NCBI RefSeq assembly: GCF_023558375.1
Contig: NZ_CP083761.1
Span: 2,536,001 to 2,600,000, forward strand
Source of the DNA: Chroococcidiopsis sp. CCMEE 29
Lineage (GTDB): Bacteria > Cyanobacteriota > Cyanobacteriia > Cyanobacteriales > Chroococcidiopsidaceae
Reading direction: 5' to 3'
Length of the DNA stretch: 64,000 nucleotides
A program made the translations under genes and the position numbers. The notes beneath the pieces are model-generated. The model was not told the DNA's origin. It ran no database searches and worked only from the letters and a program-made list of their open reading frames with translations. Below, in pieces: positions 25,881 to 34,257 of the stretch (its first letter is position 1; each line of letters starts with the position of its first letter).

Positions 25881-26588
25881 CTAAAGTCCGGCATACCATT
25901 CATAGCCCTGATCCTCCCAGTAGCCTTTAGCGGGTAGCAGATGACTGACTAGCGTAATGCGTGTTACCCACTTACTTTGCTTGTAACCCAGTTTAATTGG
26001 GGAGGCTAGACGTAAAGGTGCGCCGTTTTCGACTGGCAGAGGTTGTCCATTTTTCTGATAAGCTAGCAGCGTCTGGGGGTGCAAAGCTGAAGCTATATCC
26101 CAGCTTTCGTAATAGCCATCAGCCGATTTAAAGTAAGCGTAGCCGACATTTCCTTTAGGTTGGGCAAGGGCAATAATATCCCGCGATCGCACTCCACCCC
26201 ATTGCACGATTGCTGCCCATCCTTCGACGCAGACGTGGCGAATCGTCATTGCAGTTAGGGGCAGTTGCTGAATATCTGCCATGCTAAGGTTGAGCGGATT
26301 ATTGACTTCACCGTCAACAGTGAGACGAAACGTCACCGGGTCGATTACTGGTGTAAAGTCAAACGTATTAATCAGCAGAGCATCTGGCTCAATTGCACTC
26401 ACCGGAAATTCAGGCACAGGTTTTTGAGGATTAAATAATAAAGCTTCAACAGTTTGATTAAGTGGCTCAAAGGTTTTGCCTACTACATCCTCAAATAGAC
26501 TCGAACCACAACCGCCCAGAAGTAAGCTGATGCTGGAAAGTCCAGATAACTGAAGAAACCTGCGACGAGGAATTTGAATTAGATTCAT
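25881..26588 (-). CDS. Molybdopterin-dependent oxidoreductase, Tat lipoprotein
   Basis: Sulfite oxidase/MsrP-like Mo-cofactor protein of 235 residues. The N-terminus has a twin-arginine signal (RRRFLQLSG) and a lipobox ending in GGCGS, so it is exported folded and lipid-anchored. The cofactor Cys is expected in IRHVCVEGW; further conserved segments are VDGEVNNPLNLSM, GYYESWD and RLASPIKLGYKQSKWV. It lies nine bases after a cytochrome b gene, its likely electron partner. By analogy with MsrPQ it may reduce an oxidised extracytoplasmic substrate, but the partner here is a cytochrome b561-type protein rather than MsrQ. Confidence 0.88.
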   Translation of the reverse strand: MNLIQIPRRRFLQLSGLSSISLLLGGCGSSLFEDVVGKTFEPLNQTVEALLFNPQKPVPEFPVSAIEPDALLINTFDFTPVIDPVTFRLTVDGEVNNPLNLSMADIQQLPLTAMTIRHVCVEGWAAIVQWGGVRSRDIIALAQPKGNVGYAYFKSADGYYESWDIASALHPQTLLAYQKNGQPLPVENGAPLRLASPIKLGYKQSKWVTRITLVSHLLPAKGYWEDQGYEWYAGL

Positions 26589-26597
26589 GAAGTACTG

Positions 26598-27206
26598 TTA
26601 CCAAAACATTGATTCTACTAAACGTGAACCTCCAACCTTTAAACCCAATAAGGAGTGAATTCCTGCAAAGATTACGACTATCGGTACTGACGTAAAGTGA
26701 ACAATTCGTAGCGCCTGCCAACTGCCAAACCACTCAACAATCCAGTGGAACTGCGCTGGTTTATACATTCCGATTCCGCTGAGTATGGCAAGCAGTAAGA
26801 CAGGAATAATTACTGTATAGGCTATACGATGCCAAGCATAGTTTCTGCGCTTTGGGTTATGACTTAGTTGAAGTGCCTTAATGTCCTTGGCACTTACAAA
26901 CCGATGTTTCCAGCGGCGGCTAATGACAATATAAACACCGTACCAAAGCAGATTGAGCGCAAACAACCACATAGTAGCAAAATGCCAATGTCTACCGCCA
27001 GCTAGCCACCCACCTAGTAAAAATAAGGGTGGAAAATGCCAGCCTCCTCGTCCGCCAAACACCGGGTTAGCATTGTAAATTTGGAGTCCGCTAGTCATCA
27101 TCAACACCAAGCTTATAATATTAATCCAGTGAAATATCTTGGCTGGGATAGCCTGGTTAAACCCAGACTGAGGCTGAGATTTGTTAGAGATAGCAGATGA
27201 ATCCAT
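26598..27206 (-). CDS. Cytochrome b/b6-type membrane subunit
   Basis: Four hydrophobic helices with the His pattern of the Ni-hydrogenase/formate dehydrogenase cytochrome b group: FHWINIISLVLMMTSG, RHWHFATMWLFALNLLW, WHRIAYTVIIPVLLLAILSG and RIVHFTSVPIVVIFAGIHSLLG. Probably passes electrons from the quinone pool to the Mo protein encoded next. ATG 27206 is preferred; a second ATG at 27236 shares CATG with the divergent VOC start. Only 28 bases separate the two preferred starts, so their promoters must overlap the opposite gene. Confidence 0.85.
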   Translation of the reverse strand: MDSSAISNKSQPQSGFNQAIPAKIFHWINIISLVLMMTSGLQIYNANPVFGGRGGWHFPPLFLLGGWLAGGRHWHFATMWLFALNLLWYGVYIVISRRWKHRFVSAKDIKALQLSHNPKRRNYAWHRIAYTVIIPVLLLAILSGIGMYKPAQFHWIVEWFGSWQALRIVHFTSVPIVVIFAGIHSLLGLKVGGSRLVESMFW

Positions 27207-27234
27207 AGATCCTGTAAGGCTAGAAAGTAAAACC

Positions 27235-27612
27235 ATGAACAATCCACCCGTGCTGGGAAACATTAGCCCAATTATTCCGGCTGGCAGCGATATGGAAAAA
27301 GCTATCGAGTTTTATGAGCAAAAACTTGGCTTTACAACAATTTACCAAGAAGATGAGCCTGTAACGATGGCAATTGTAAAACGTGACTCGGCGGAGATTT
27401 TTCTTCAACAGAATGATGATACCTACCTTGCAGAGTGGACTACCTTTCGCATCCAAGTCAAACATGTTGAGCAACTTTACGAGGAGCTTCAAAATAAGGG
27501 CAGAGGGATGATTCACCCAAACGGTCAGCTTCAAACGAAACCTTGGGGAATGAAGGAGTTTGCAGTTATTGATCCGGCTGGAGTTTGTATCACTTTCTTT
27601 GAGGAGATTTGA
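27235..27612 (+). CDS. VOC (glyoxalase/bleomycin resistance) family protein
   Basis: Vicinal-oxygen-chelate fold protein of about 125 residues: SDMEKAIEFYEQKLGFTTIYQ, FLQQNDDTYLAEW, VEQLYEELQNKG and KEFAVIDPAGVCITFFEE. Metal ligands of glyoxalase I are not all clear, and it resembles bleomycin-resistance-like members. ATG 27235 is preferred to TTG 27181, which would run into the divergent cytochrome gene. Substrate unknown. Confidence 0.85.
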   Translation: MNNPPVLGNISPIIPAGSDMEKAIEFYEQKLGFTTIYQEDEPVTMAIVKRDSAEIFLQQNDDTYLAEWTTFRIQVKHVEQLYEELQNKGRGMIHPNGQLQTKPWGMKEFAVIDPAGVCITFFEEI

Positions 27613-27921
27613 TCAAGACCACTGTTTAAACTTCAGGATTTCAACTCCAGCTTTCGCCTCAGAACTTGAAGTTGCCAGATTTAAACTCGATACTCCGCCT
27701 TTACAACTGCGTCATGCGAGTTCAAAAGTTAATCAGGTGAGCAAGGGGCGATCGCCTCCTCTATTATGCTGTCTGCAAAAATCCTCAAACTGAGGTAGAA
27801 AAGCAAGCCTGTGAATGCCGCAATTATGTCTGGGACAAGGAATAGCATGGTAAAGGTAGGACAATATTATTAAGGGGAAATGCCTGATGCGTTGCCCTAC
27901 TCTTTCTAAGTCGAATCATCG
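27613..27921. other. Intergenic stretch, possible decayed gene
   Basis: No intact gene. Two coding-looking pieces in different frames can be read: about 27650-27750 (a frame rich in Leu/Ala/Arg) and 27748-27846 (YYAVCKNPQTEVEKQACECR, ending in TAG). I cannot assign a family; this may be a degraded gene upstream of the Uma2 gene. Confidence 0.3.
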
Positions 27922-28575
27922 ATGAGCAAACTGATGACTCAGCTACAGACACAATTAGTAACAGATCAATGGATTGCAGCCACTTGGGATGAGTACCTAA
28001 AAATTATTGAAGATCCAGCCTTCGACAAAGCAAGCTGCTACTACCACAATGGAAACCTGAGAATTGAAATGCCGCCCCTGGGTCACGATCATGCCTGTGA
28101 CAACACTATCATTAGCTTTGCCGTCAATTTGTTTTGCACCCTCAAAGGCATTCCCCTCAAAGGTTTAACCAACTGTACCTATCGCAAAACAGGTATAGAT
28201 GATTGCCAACCCGATCTGTCTTACTACATTGGGGATAATGCACAAGTAGTTCCCTGGAAAACAAGAATTATTGACCTAGATCAGTATCCTATCCCAGCCC
28301 TGTTTATTGAAATTGCTGATACTTCCTTGGCAGACGATAAAGGTGAAAAACGTCTTCAGTATGAAGATTTGAAAGTTGCTGAATACTGGATTGTCGATGT
28401 TGAGAATATTCAGATCCTTGCCTTTGCAATTGCTGATGGAGGTAGTCGTCGAATTTCTGAATCTCAAGTGCTACCAGCGCTAAAGATGTCTGTTCTAGCG
28501 GAAGCTTTACGACGCACTCGCCAGATGGATCAAGCGCAAGTTGGTGCATGGTTATTATCCCAATTCCAGCAATAG
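27922..28575 (+). CDS. Uma2-family putative endonuclease
   Basis: PD-(D/E)xK-fold Uma2 (DUF820) protein, a family expanded in cyanobacteria, with no settled function. Fold markers: TWDEYLKIIE near the N-terminus, YYHNGNLRIEMPPLGHDHA, DDCQPDLSYYIGD, IPALFIEIADTSLADDKGEKRLQYEDLKVAEYWIVD (the D-x-E-x-S/K-like core) and a C-terminal helix. 217 residues. It follows a gap with decayed sequence. Another Uma2 fragment lies at 61982-62197. Confidence 0.85.
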   Translation: MSKLMTQLQTQLVTDQWIAATWDEYLKIIEDPAFDKASCYYHNGNLRIEMPPLGHDHACDNTIISFAVNLFCTLKGIPLKGLTNCTYRKTGIDDCQPDLSYYIGDNAQVVPWKTRIIDLDQYPIPALFIEIADTSLADDKGEKRLQYEDLKVAEYWIVDVENIQILAFAIADGGSRRISESQVLPALKMSVLAEALRRTRQMDQAQVGAWLLSQFQQ

Positions 28576-28833
28576 CCATCCAACCTGCTCCTGTGAAAGC
28601 GATCGCTCAAACAGCTGCGAGATTCACGATTCTTAATCTAAGAGCTGCCTACCAGTTGCTGACAGGAGTTGCAGAATCCAATAGGCTGATCAAAGTGGGA
28701 ATTTCTATATCCTTAACAGGAATTACGTAGAACTCCCTTCTTGCCCCCTTTTTTAAAGCCAAAATTATTGAAGCCCAGTCGCCTCTGTGCCATTTATCGT
28801 AAAGCCAAATAGAAAAATATTTGAAGACAACCG

Positions 28834-29373
28834 ATGACCACTGGAACTGACATTCCCCCCCTCGCCAGTTTAGAATATATCCCCTACCTTGATACTAGCG
28901 GTCAATTACCCGAGCAGTTTCAGGGAAAAGTTGGAGTTTACGTCATTTTTGACCGAGACAAAGTGCTGCAATTCGCGGGCTATTCCCGCGATGTCGATCT
29001 CAGCCTCAAGCAGCATCTGGTGCGCCAACCCCAAAATTGCTACTGGCTCAAAGTCCAAACGATTGATCGCCCTAGTCGCACGATCTTAGAAAATATCCGC
29101 GAGGCTTGGATTGCTGAAAACGGCTCCATCGCAGCGGGAAATGCTGCCGAAGAAGCGAAATGGACTCAACCTATCGATGCCAAAGTAGCGATGACTCCTG
29201 ATGAGCAAACAAGGTATGCAGCGAGTGATGAACTCATGCAATCCAAACTGTTAAAAAATGTAGCTCGACGAGTGGAAGGGCAAATTCTAGCCCAGTTAGA
29301 AGCGCGGGGCGTACAAATGCAAATTCGCTTCAATCCAAAACTTAAAGAAAAGGGCTTACTCGACTTGAAATAG
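28834..29373 (+). CDS. GIY-YIG nuclease-like protein
   Basis: Cyanobacterial GIY-YIG-like protein of 179 residues. The GVYVIFDRDKVLQFAGYSRDV segment corresponds to the GIY...YIG strands in altered form (GVY and AGY), followed by LSLKQHLVRQPQNCYWLKVQ and a helix RTILENIREAWIAENG containing the conserved Glu. The C-terminal half is helical and specific to this subgroup. Catalytic competence is uncertain because the motif is changed. Confidence 0.7.
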   Translation: MTTGTDIPPLASLEYIPYLDTSGQLPEQFQGKVGVYVIFDRDKVLQFAGYSRDVDLSLKQHLVRQPQNCYWLKVQTIDRPSRTILENIREAWIAENGSIAAGNAAEEAKWTQPIDAKVAMTPDEQTRYAASDELMQSKLLKNVARRVEGQILAQLEARGVQMQIRFNPKLKEKGLLDLK

Positions 29374-29542
29374 CTAACCAAACGAGTGGGGAGTGGCGAA
29401 TAAAAGAATCTTATGATTGAGTTGCCTCTTCAATTAATTACATCACAAGGCTAAGTACGTCACTATGGATGCTGTTGTAGAGTTGTGAAAGGTGCAATTG
29501 GGCACAAGGCAATCTGCTGCGCTTACCGCTGCTAAAGTTCTC

Positions 29543-31354
29543 ATGATGACAACTCTGCTAAACAATCGCTATCAAATCATTCAGTTACTGGGAGTTGGTG
29601 GGTTTGGCGAAACCTTTCTGGCAGAAGATACGTATCTGCCTTCTCGCCGTCGGTGTGTGATTAAGCAACTGAAGCCAGTAACGCACGATCCGCAAATGTA
29701 CGAGCTAATTCAACAGCGGTTTCAGCGTGAAGCAGCAACATTAGAATCATTAGGAGAAGGTAGCTACCAAATTCCTAACTTGTACGCCTACTTTTCTGAG
29801 AACGGACAGTTTTACCTCGTCCAAGAGTGGATTCAGGGTCAAACCCTGACTAGCAAGGTAGCAGCCGAGGGTCCCCTGAGTGAAACTGCCGTCCGGCAAT
29901 TCTTAGTAGATCTACTGCCGGTGCTAGATTATGTGCATAGCAAAGGCATCATCTACCGAGATATCAAGCCCGACAACATTATTTTCCGTCCATCGAATAA
30001 CCAGCCAGTTTTAATTGATTTCGGTGCAGTCAAGGAAACAATGACTACAGCGGTCAATGCTCAAGGCAAAATTACTCACTCGATTGTCCTTGGCACTCCC
30101 GGATTTATGTCTCCTGAGCAGGGAGCTGGACGACCAGTCTTTGCCAGCGATATTTATAGTTTAGGACTAACAGCAATTTATCTGCTCACGGGCAAACTGC
30201 CGCAAGAATTGGAAATTGACCCCCAGACTGAACAGATGTTTTGGCAGCAACATGCCTTGAATGTTAGCCCCAGTCTGGCGACGGTACTTAATAAGGCAAT
30301 TCAGTACCATCCACGCGATCGCTACACTACCGCCAGAAAAATGCTAGAGGACTTGCAGTCTAGTACTTCTATTCCCCTCCTGCCTCAGCCTGCAACTCAA
30401 GCAACATTAGCCATGTCTCCTGTTCGAGGAAACACATCTAGCAAAACTGCTACTGTGACTGCCCGACAGATTGATCCAGTTATTAATTATTCTTCCAATC
30501 GCGGAAATTGGCAGAAAACTTTAATAGTTGGGAGCTTGCTTGCAGGTGGGTTGCTAGGTGGTGCCGTCGTTGCTGGTTTAGTGCGAAACCAATTGCCGCA
30601 GTCCACATCAGAACAACCCATAGTAAGCTCCACCCCTGCCCCAAAATTTCCTCAGCCGCCTTCAGAACCTACTAACGTGCCAGTTGCGCCTGTGACTTCT
30701 CAGGCTCCCAAATCGACAGAGGTAGCACCATTACCACCAGAAACCCAGCCACAGACTACCCAGGATGAGGAAGCCGTTCCACCTCCACAACCAGAAACCC
30801 AGCTACAGATTACTGCGGATCAGGAAGCCGTCGCACCCTCACACCCAGAAACCGAGCTACAGGCTACTCAGACTCCCTTACCACCCGCTGACTCAACACC
30901 GCCCCAGGAGAATGAACAACCCGATGACTCAGCCAGCAATGCCGCTAGGGGAAGTATTCCCGGATTTCCCACCGGCACTTCTGAAAGTCAAGTAAGAGCA
31001 GCACTAGGTAATCCAACCAAGTCTTCCAGAGGTGTTTGGGGCAATACCCAGGCGCTGATGTATGAAGTTCAGCCTAATCAGATTACCTTGGGCTATCTAT
31101 TTGACCGCAATTCAGGTCACCTGCGACAAACGGAAGTAGCCTTTGCTCAATCTGTTGAGCCGAAAGTAATGCAAACAACCTTGCAAGGAATGGTGGGCGA
31201 TCGCAAGCTGATTAACGTCAGCCAAGGACTGCAACAAGTTTATCAGCGCCGTACGAATAGGTACACCTTTAACGTTGGTGACTTAAAAGGTGTGATTGAA
31301 CGCAATGACCGCGATCGCATCTATATCGGAGTGTGGGATGCTGACTTACATTAG
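29543..31354 (+). CDS. Serine/threonine protein kinase with TM and C-terminal domain
   Basis: Hanks-type kinase. GVGGFGETFLAED (P-loop), VIKQLKP (catalytic Lys), YRDIKPDNIIF (catalytic loop), LIDFGAVKETM (Mg binding) and GTPGFMSPEQ are all present in residues about 1-280. A single membrane helix (LIVGSLLAGGLLGGAVVAGLV) is followed by a Pro/Gln/Glu-rich stretch with internal repeats and a C-terminal domain (GSIPGFPTGTSESQVRAALGNP) found behind several cyanobacterial kinases. ATG 29543 is the likely start; a TTG at 29492 would extend the N-terminus. Target unknown. Confidence 0.9.
   Translation: MMTTLLNNRYQIIQLLGVGGFGETFLAEDTYLPSRRRCVIKQLKPVTHDPQMYELIQQRFQREAATLESLGEGSYQIPNLYAYFSENGQFYLVQEWIQGQTLTSKVAAEGPLSETAVRQFLVDLLPVLDYVHSKGIIYRDIKPDNIIFRPSNNQPVLIDFGAVKETMTTAVNAQGKITHSIVLGTPGFMSPEQGAGRPVFASDIYSLGLTAIYLLTGKLPQELEIDPQTEQMFWQQHALNVSPSLATVLNKAIQYHPRDRYTTARKMLEDLQSSTSIPLLPQPATQATLAMSPVRGNTSSKTATVTARQIDPVINYSSNRGNWQKTLIVGSLLAGGLLGGAVVAGLVRNQLPQSTSEQPIVSSTPAPKFPQPPSEPTNVPVAPVTSQAPKSTEVAPLPPETQPQTTQDEEAVPPPQPETQLQITADQEAVAPSHPETELQATQTPLPPADSTPPQENEQPDDSASNAARGSIPGFPTGTSESQVRAALGNPTKSSRGVWGNTQALMYEVQPNQITLGYLFDRNSGHLRQTEVAFAQSVEPKVMQTTLQGMVGDRKLINVSQGLQQVYQRRTNRYTFNVGDLKGVIERNDRDRIYIGVWDADLH
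30735..30872 (+). repeat. Imperfect 57-60 bp tandem repeats in the kinase gene
   Basis: Three diverged copies of a unit encoding PETQLQIT-DQEAV-PxxP lie between the membrane helix and the C-terminal domain. They probably form an extended spacer. Confidence 0.7.
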
Positions 31355-31369
31355 ACTGAGAAAACTCAT

Positions 31370-31402
31370 ACCCTGTTTGCGTCCTTTGCGTCTTTGCGGT
31401 TG
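31370..31402. repeat. Short TTTGCGTC/CTTTGCG direct repeat
   Basis: Three staggered copies of CTTTGCG-like heptamers lie in the gap between convergent genes; the motif is common in cyanobacterial spacers. Confidence 0.55.
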
Positions 31403-31975
31403 TTATCTCCCCATATTCCGCTTCATCTGCTCTAACTCATCCTGCGTTTCCCAGCGCCGAAATTTAGCTTCTAAGTCATCTGCATTAGCAGAAAAGTTAC
31501 GACTTTGACTCCAACCTGTAGTTTCAAAGCGATCTTGAGCTTGATAAGCAGTGCGACTAGCCTGCGCCTCAGCTGCTTTGGTTTGTACCTCTTGACGCCG
31601 CTGCTGAACGCGACGCAACAGTTCCTTTGCCTGAGTAATTCGTTCTTTTATCCCTTGCATCTGTCCCCAGCGCTGATTACCTTCACGTAGTAGCGCTGCC
31701 TCTCGCTCTTGTGCTGCCTGAGCTAAATCGAGTCTCCCAGCTGCCTTTGCCTTATCCACCCGGACATGCCAGCGCTGAATTTCTTGAGCAGTGGTAAGAA
31801 TTTCATCCTGCGATCGCTTTTCTTGCATCTGGAGATCTGCAATCAGTCGTAAGCTGTCTTCCTCTTGCTCGCGCAACTGCTCTAAGAGCGCTTCTAACTC
31901 CAGATGAGGGTTATTTCGCAAAAATTCTTCTAAACGGTTTTCCAGAAATTGGCTGAGATCGTCAAATAAACCCAC
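31403..31975 (-). CDS. TIGR04376 family coiled-coil protein
   Basis: A 190-residue cyanobacterial conserved protein. It opens with MGLFDDLSQFLENRLEEFLRNNPH and then forms an almost continuous charged coiled coil (residues about 25-140) with a loose PspA-like look. The C-terminal end, FETTGWSQSRNFSANADDLEAKFRRWETQDELEQMKRNMG, is well defined. Function unknown. Convergent with the kinase gene. Confidence 0.8.
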   Translation of the reverse strand: MGLFDDLSQFLENRLEEFLRNNPHLELEALLEQLREQEEDSLRLIADLQMQEKRSQDEILTTAQEIQRWHVRVDKAKAAGRLDLAQAAQEREAALLREGNQRWGQMQGIKERITQAKELLRRVQQRRQEVQTKAAEAQASRTAYQAQDRFETTGWSQSRNFSANADDLEAKFRRWETQDELEQMKRNMGR

Positions 31976-32058
31976 TACAAGAACTCCACAGCTCAGATGT
32001 GTGCTTTCATTTTAACGATAATGATAGTTGTAGAGTCTTTAACCAAAGAAGCAAACCT

Positions 32059-32343
32059 ATGCCGAAAGCCATCTGGAATGGGACTGTTTTAGCCGAGAGC
32101 GATCGCACTGAAGTCGTGGAAGGCAATCACTACTTCCCAGCTGACACGATTAATCAGCAGTATTTCAAGGAAAGCAACACGCACACAACGTGTCCTTGGA
32201 AAGGGGTTGCCAGTTACTACAACATTGAGGTAGACGGGCAGGTAAATAAGGATGCTGCTTGGTATTATCCCACTGCCAAGGATGGAGCTAAAAACATTGA
32301 GGGCTATGTCGCCTTTTGGAGAGGGGTAAAAGTCGAGCCTTAA
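32059..32343 (+). CDS. DUF427 family protein
   Basis: A 94-residue single-domain DUF427 protein. MPKAIWNGTVLAESD, VEGNHYFPADTIN, HTTCPWKGVASYYNIEVDG and NKDAAWYYPTAKDGAKNIEGYVAFWRGV span the whole family profile. Biochemical role unknown. ATG 32059 is preferred; the upstream extension lacks family similarity. Confidence 0.9.
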   Translation: MPKAIWNGTVLAESDRTEVVEGNHYFPADTINQQYFKESNTHTTCPWKGVASYYNIEVDGQVNKDAAWYYPTAKDGAKNIEGYVAFWRGVKVEP

Positions 32344-32404
32344 AAGCAAGCAGCCACGCCCCTTGTGGGCGCGGTGCTTCACTCCTATGTAATAGGTCTT
32401 CAAC

Positions 32405-33001
32405 TTAATCCAACTCCCGTCTTCCCTCCAATGCTCTTGCCAAAGTTACCTCATCGGCATACTCCAAATCACCACCCACAGGTAACCCAAAAGCGATCCG
32501 TGTTACTCGTGTAAACGGCTTTAGTAGTTGACCAACATACAGTGTCGTCGTTTCCCCTTCTACACTCGGACTAATTGCCAGAATAACCTCTTTAGGCTTT
32601 TGCTGACTGACTCGTCGTACTAAAGGTTGAACGGTTAGCTGCTCTGGACCAATGCCCTCCATGGGCGAAATTACCCCGCCCAAAACGTGATACTTGCCTT
32701 TGTATTCTCTAGTTTTTTCCAAAGCAATCACATCACGCGAATCCGCAACCACGCAGATAATATTATTGTCTCGATTAGGATTGCGGCAGATTTCACAAGT
32801 AGGTTCAGCAGATAAATGAAAACAGATCGAACACAGTCCAACCTGTTGTTTTGCCTCAATCAAAGCTTGTGCCAGAGCCTGTACCTCCGCTTCTGACCGC
32901 TTCAGAATATGCAAAGCGAGGCGCTGGGCAGTTTTAGGACCAACTCCTGGCAAACGCTGTAACTGCTCAATCAGACGTGCTAAAGGACGTGCGTAAACCG
33001 T
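32405..33001 (-). CDS. recR: Recombination mediator RecR, non-canonical start
   Basis: RecFOR-pathway protein that helps load RecA at gaps. The helix-hairpin-helix ([20 protein letters not shown]), the four-Cys zinc finger ([16 protein letters not shown]) and the Toprim domain ([26 protein letters not shown]) are intact. Homology ([14 protein letters not shown]) extends upstream of the first TTG (32953), but no ATG, GTG or TTG exists between there and the in-frame stop at 33035-33037. ACG at 33001 lies eight bases after GGAG and gives the normal length (198 residues), so I propose it as the start; ATT 33016 is another option. Confidence 0.85.
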   Translation of the reverse strand, partial: TVYARPLARLIEQLQRLPGVGPKTAQRLALHILKRSEAEVQALAQALIEAKQQVGLCSICFHLSAEPTCEICRNPNRDNNIICVVADSRDVIALEKTREYKGKYHVLGGVISPMEGIGPEQLTVQPLVRRVSQQKPKEVILAISPSVEGETTTLYVGQLLKPFTRVTRIAFGLPVGGDLEYADEVTLARALEGRRELD

Positions 33002-33049
33002 TGTCTTTTCTCCAATTGTTGCTACATTTCTATCCTACCTGTCTTTGCT

Positions 33050-34216
33050 CTATACGAGGGTTGCCTGCTTGCGTAGGCTTTGGATAGTTGCGATCGCGTG
33101 TTGTGCTACCTTGTCAATTTCATCTGCTGTATTGAAACGCCCGATGCCAAACCGAATTGAGGCATAAGCTAATTGTTCTGAGTGTCCCAGTGCCGTCAGA
33201 ACGTGGGAAGGGGCAGTTGTTGCTGACGAGCAAGCTGAGCCAGAAGACACTGCCATGATTGGCTGTAATCCTAGCAGTAGTGCTGCTCCATCCACACCTT
33301 CCACGCTGATATTGAGGTTGCCTGGTAGCCTTTGGGTCGGATGTCCGTTGAGATGAATACCATCCAGCTGGCTCAGTTGTTGCCACAATTGTTGCCTCAG
33401 CTGGTTTAAGCGTTTGGTTTCTGTAGCTTGTTCGGCTAAGGCAAGTTCTACTGCCCTAGCAAATCCGACAATTTGAGGTGGGTACAAAGTTCCAGAACGC
33501 ATCCCTCGCTCATGTCCACCACCATGCAACTGGGGAGATAAACGGACTCTGGGATTGCGGCGACGGACGTAGAGGGCACCGATGCCTTTAGGACCATAAA
33601 CTTTATGAGCAGTCATGGACATCAGGTCAAATTTCATTGCCTCGACATCCAGGGGAATTTTACCAATGGCTTGAGCGGCATCCGTGTGGAATAAAACTTG
33701 GCGATCGCGGCACAATCTGCCAATTTCTGCCAAAGGTTGCAATACTCCAATTTCGTTATTCGCAGCCATCACCGAAACTAAAATCGTCTCGGGACGGAAA
33801 GCTTGCTCTAATTGGGCAAGATCGATCAGCCCGTCACTCTGGACTGGGAGCAATGTAACTTCAAAACCGAGCGATCGCAAATACTGGCAAGGGTCAAGCA
33901 CCGCACTATGCTCAGTTTCCACTGTAATAATGTGACGACCTTTTTGGAAATAGGCTTCTGCTACTCCTTTGAGCGCTAAATTGTTTGCCTCTGTCGCCCC
34001 ACTCGTGAAAATAATTTCTTCCGGTGTCGCATGAATTGCTGCTGCCAACAGCTGCCGTGCCTGTTTCACCGCAGCTTCCGCTTCCCAGCCGTAAACATGG
34101 TTGATGCTGGAGGGATTGCCAAAATGTTCCGTGAAATAGGGAAGCATCGCCTTGAGGACGCGATCGTCAAGGGGTGTTGTTGCGTGGCAGTCTAGATAAA
34201 TTGGGCGTTGAGGCAT
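33050..34216 (-). CDS. Cysteine desulfurase, NifS/IscS family
   Basis: PLP enzyme that takes sulfur from cysteine for Fe-S clusters and thiolated cofactors. The PLP Lys is Lys205 (SMTAHKVYGPKG); the sulfur-carrying Cys is Cys329 in SSGSACSSATTAPSHVL, the long loop of the IscS/NifS group. HTDAAQAIGKI and HGGGHERGMRSGT fit. 388 residues. It lies 49 bases upstream of recR on the same strand; no iscU or scaffold gene is nearby. Bacteria often have several paralogues, so I leave the symbol open. Confidence 0.92.
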   Translation of the reverse strand: MPQRPIYLDCHATTPLDDRVLKAMLPYFTEHFGNPSSINHVYGWEAEAAVKQARQLLAAAIHATPEEIIFTSGATEANNLALKGVAEAYFQKGRHIITVETEHSAVLDPCQYLRSLGFEVTLLPVQSDGLIDLAQLEQAFRPETILVSVMAANNEIGVLQPLAEIGRLCRDRQVLFHTDAAQAIGKIPLDVEAMKFDLMSMTAHKVYGPKGIGALYVRRRNPRVRLSPQLHGGGHERGMRSGTLYPPQIVGFARAVELALAEQATETKRLNQLRQQLWQQLSQLDGIHLNGHPTQRLPGNLNISVEGVDGAALLLGLQPIMAVSSGSACSSATTAPSHVLTALGHSEQLAYASIRFGIGRFNTADEIDKVAQHAIATIQSLRKQATLV

Positions 34217-34257
34217 AGTAGGGGCGAGGGGTGAGGGGTAAAGGACAAAGGGCTAAT

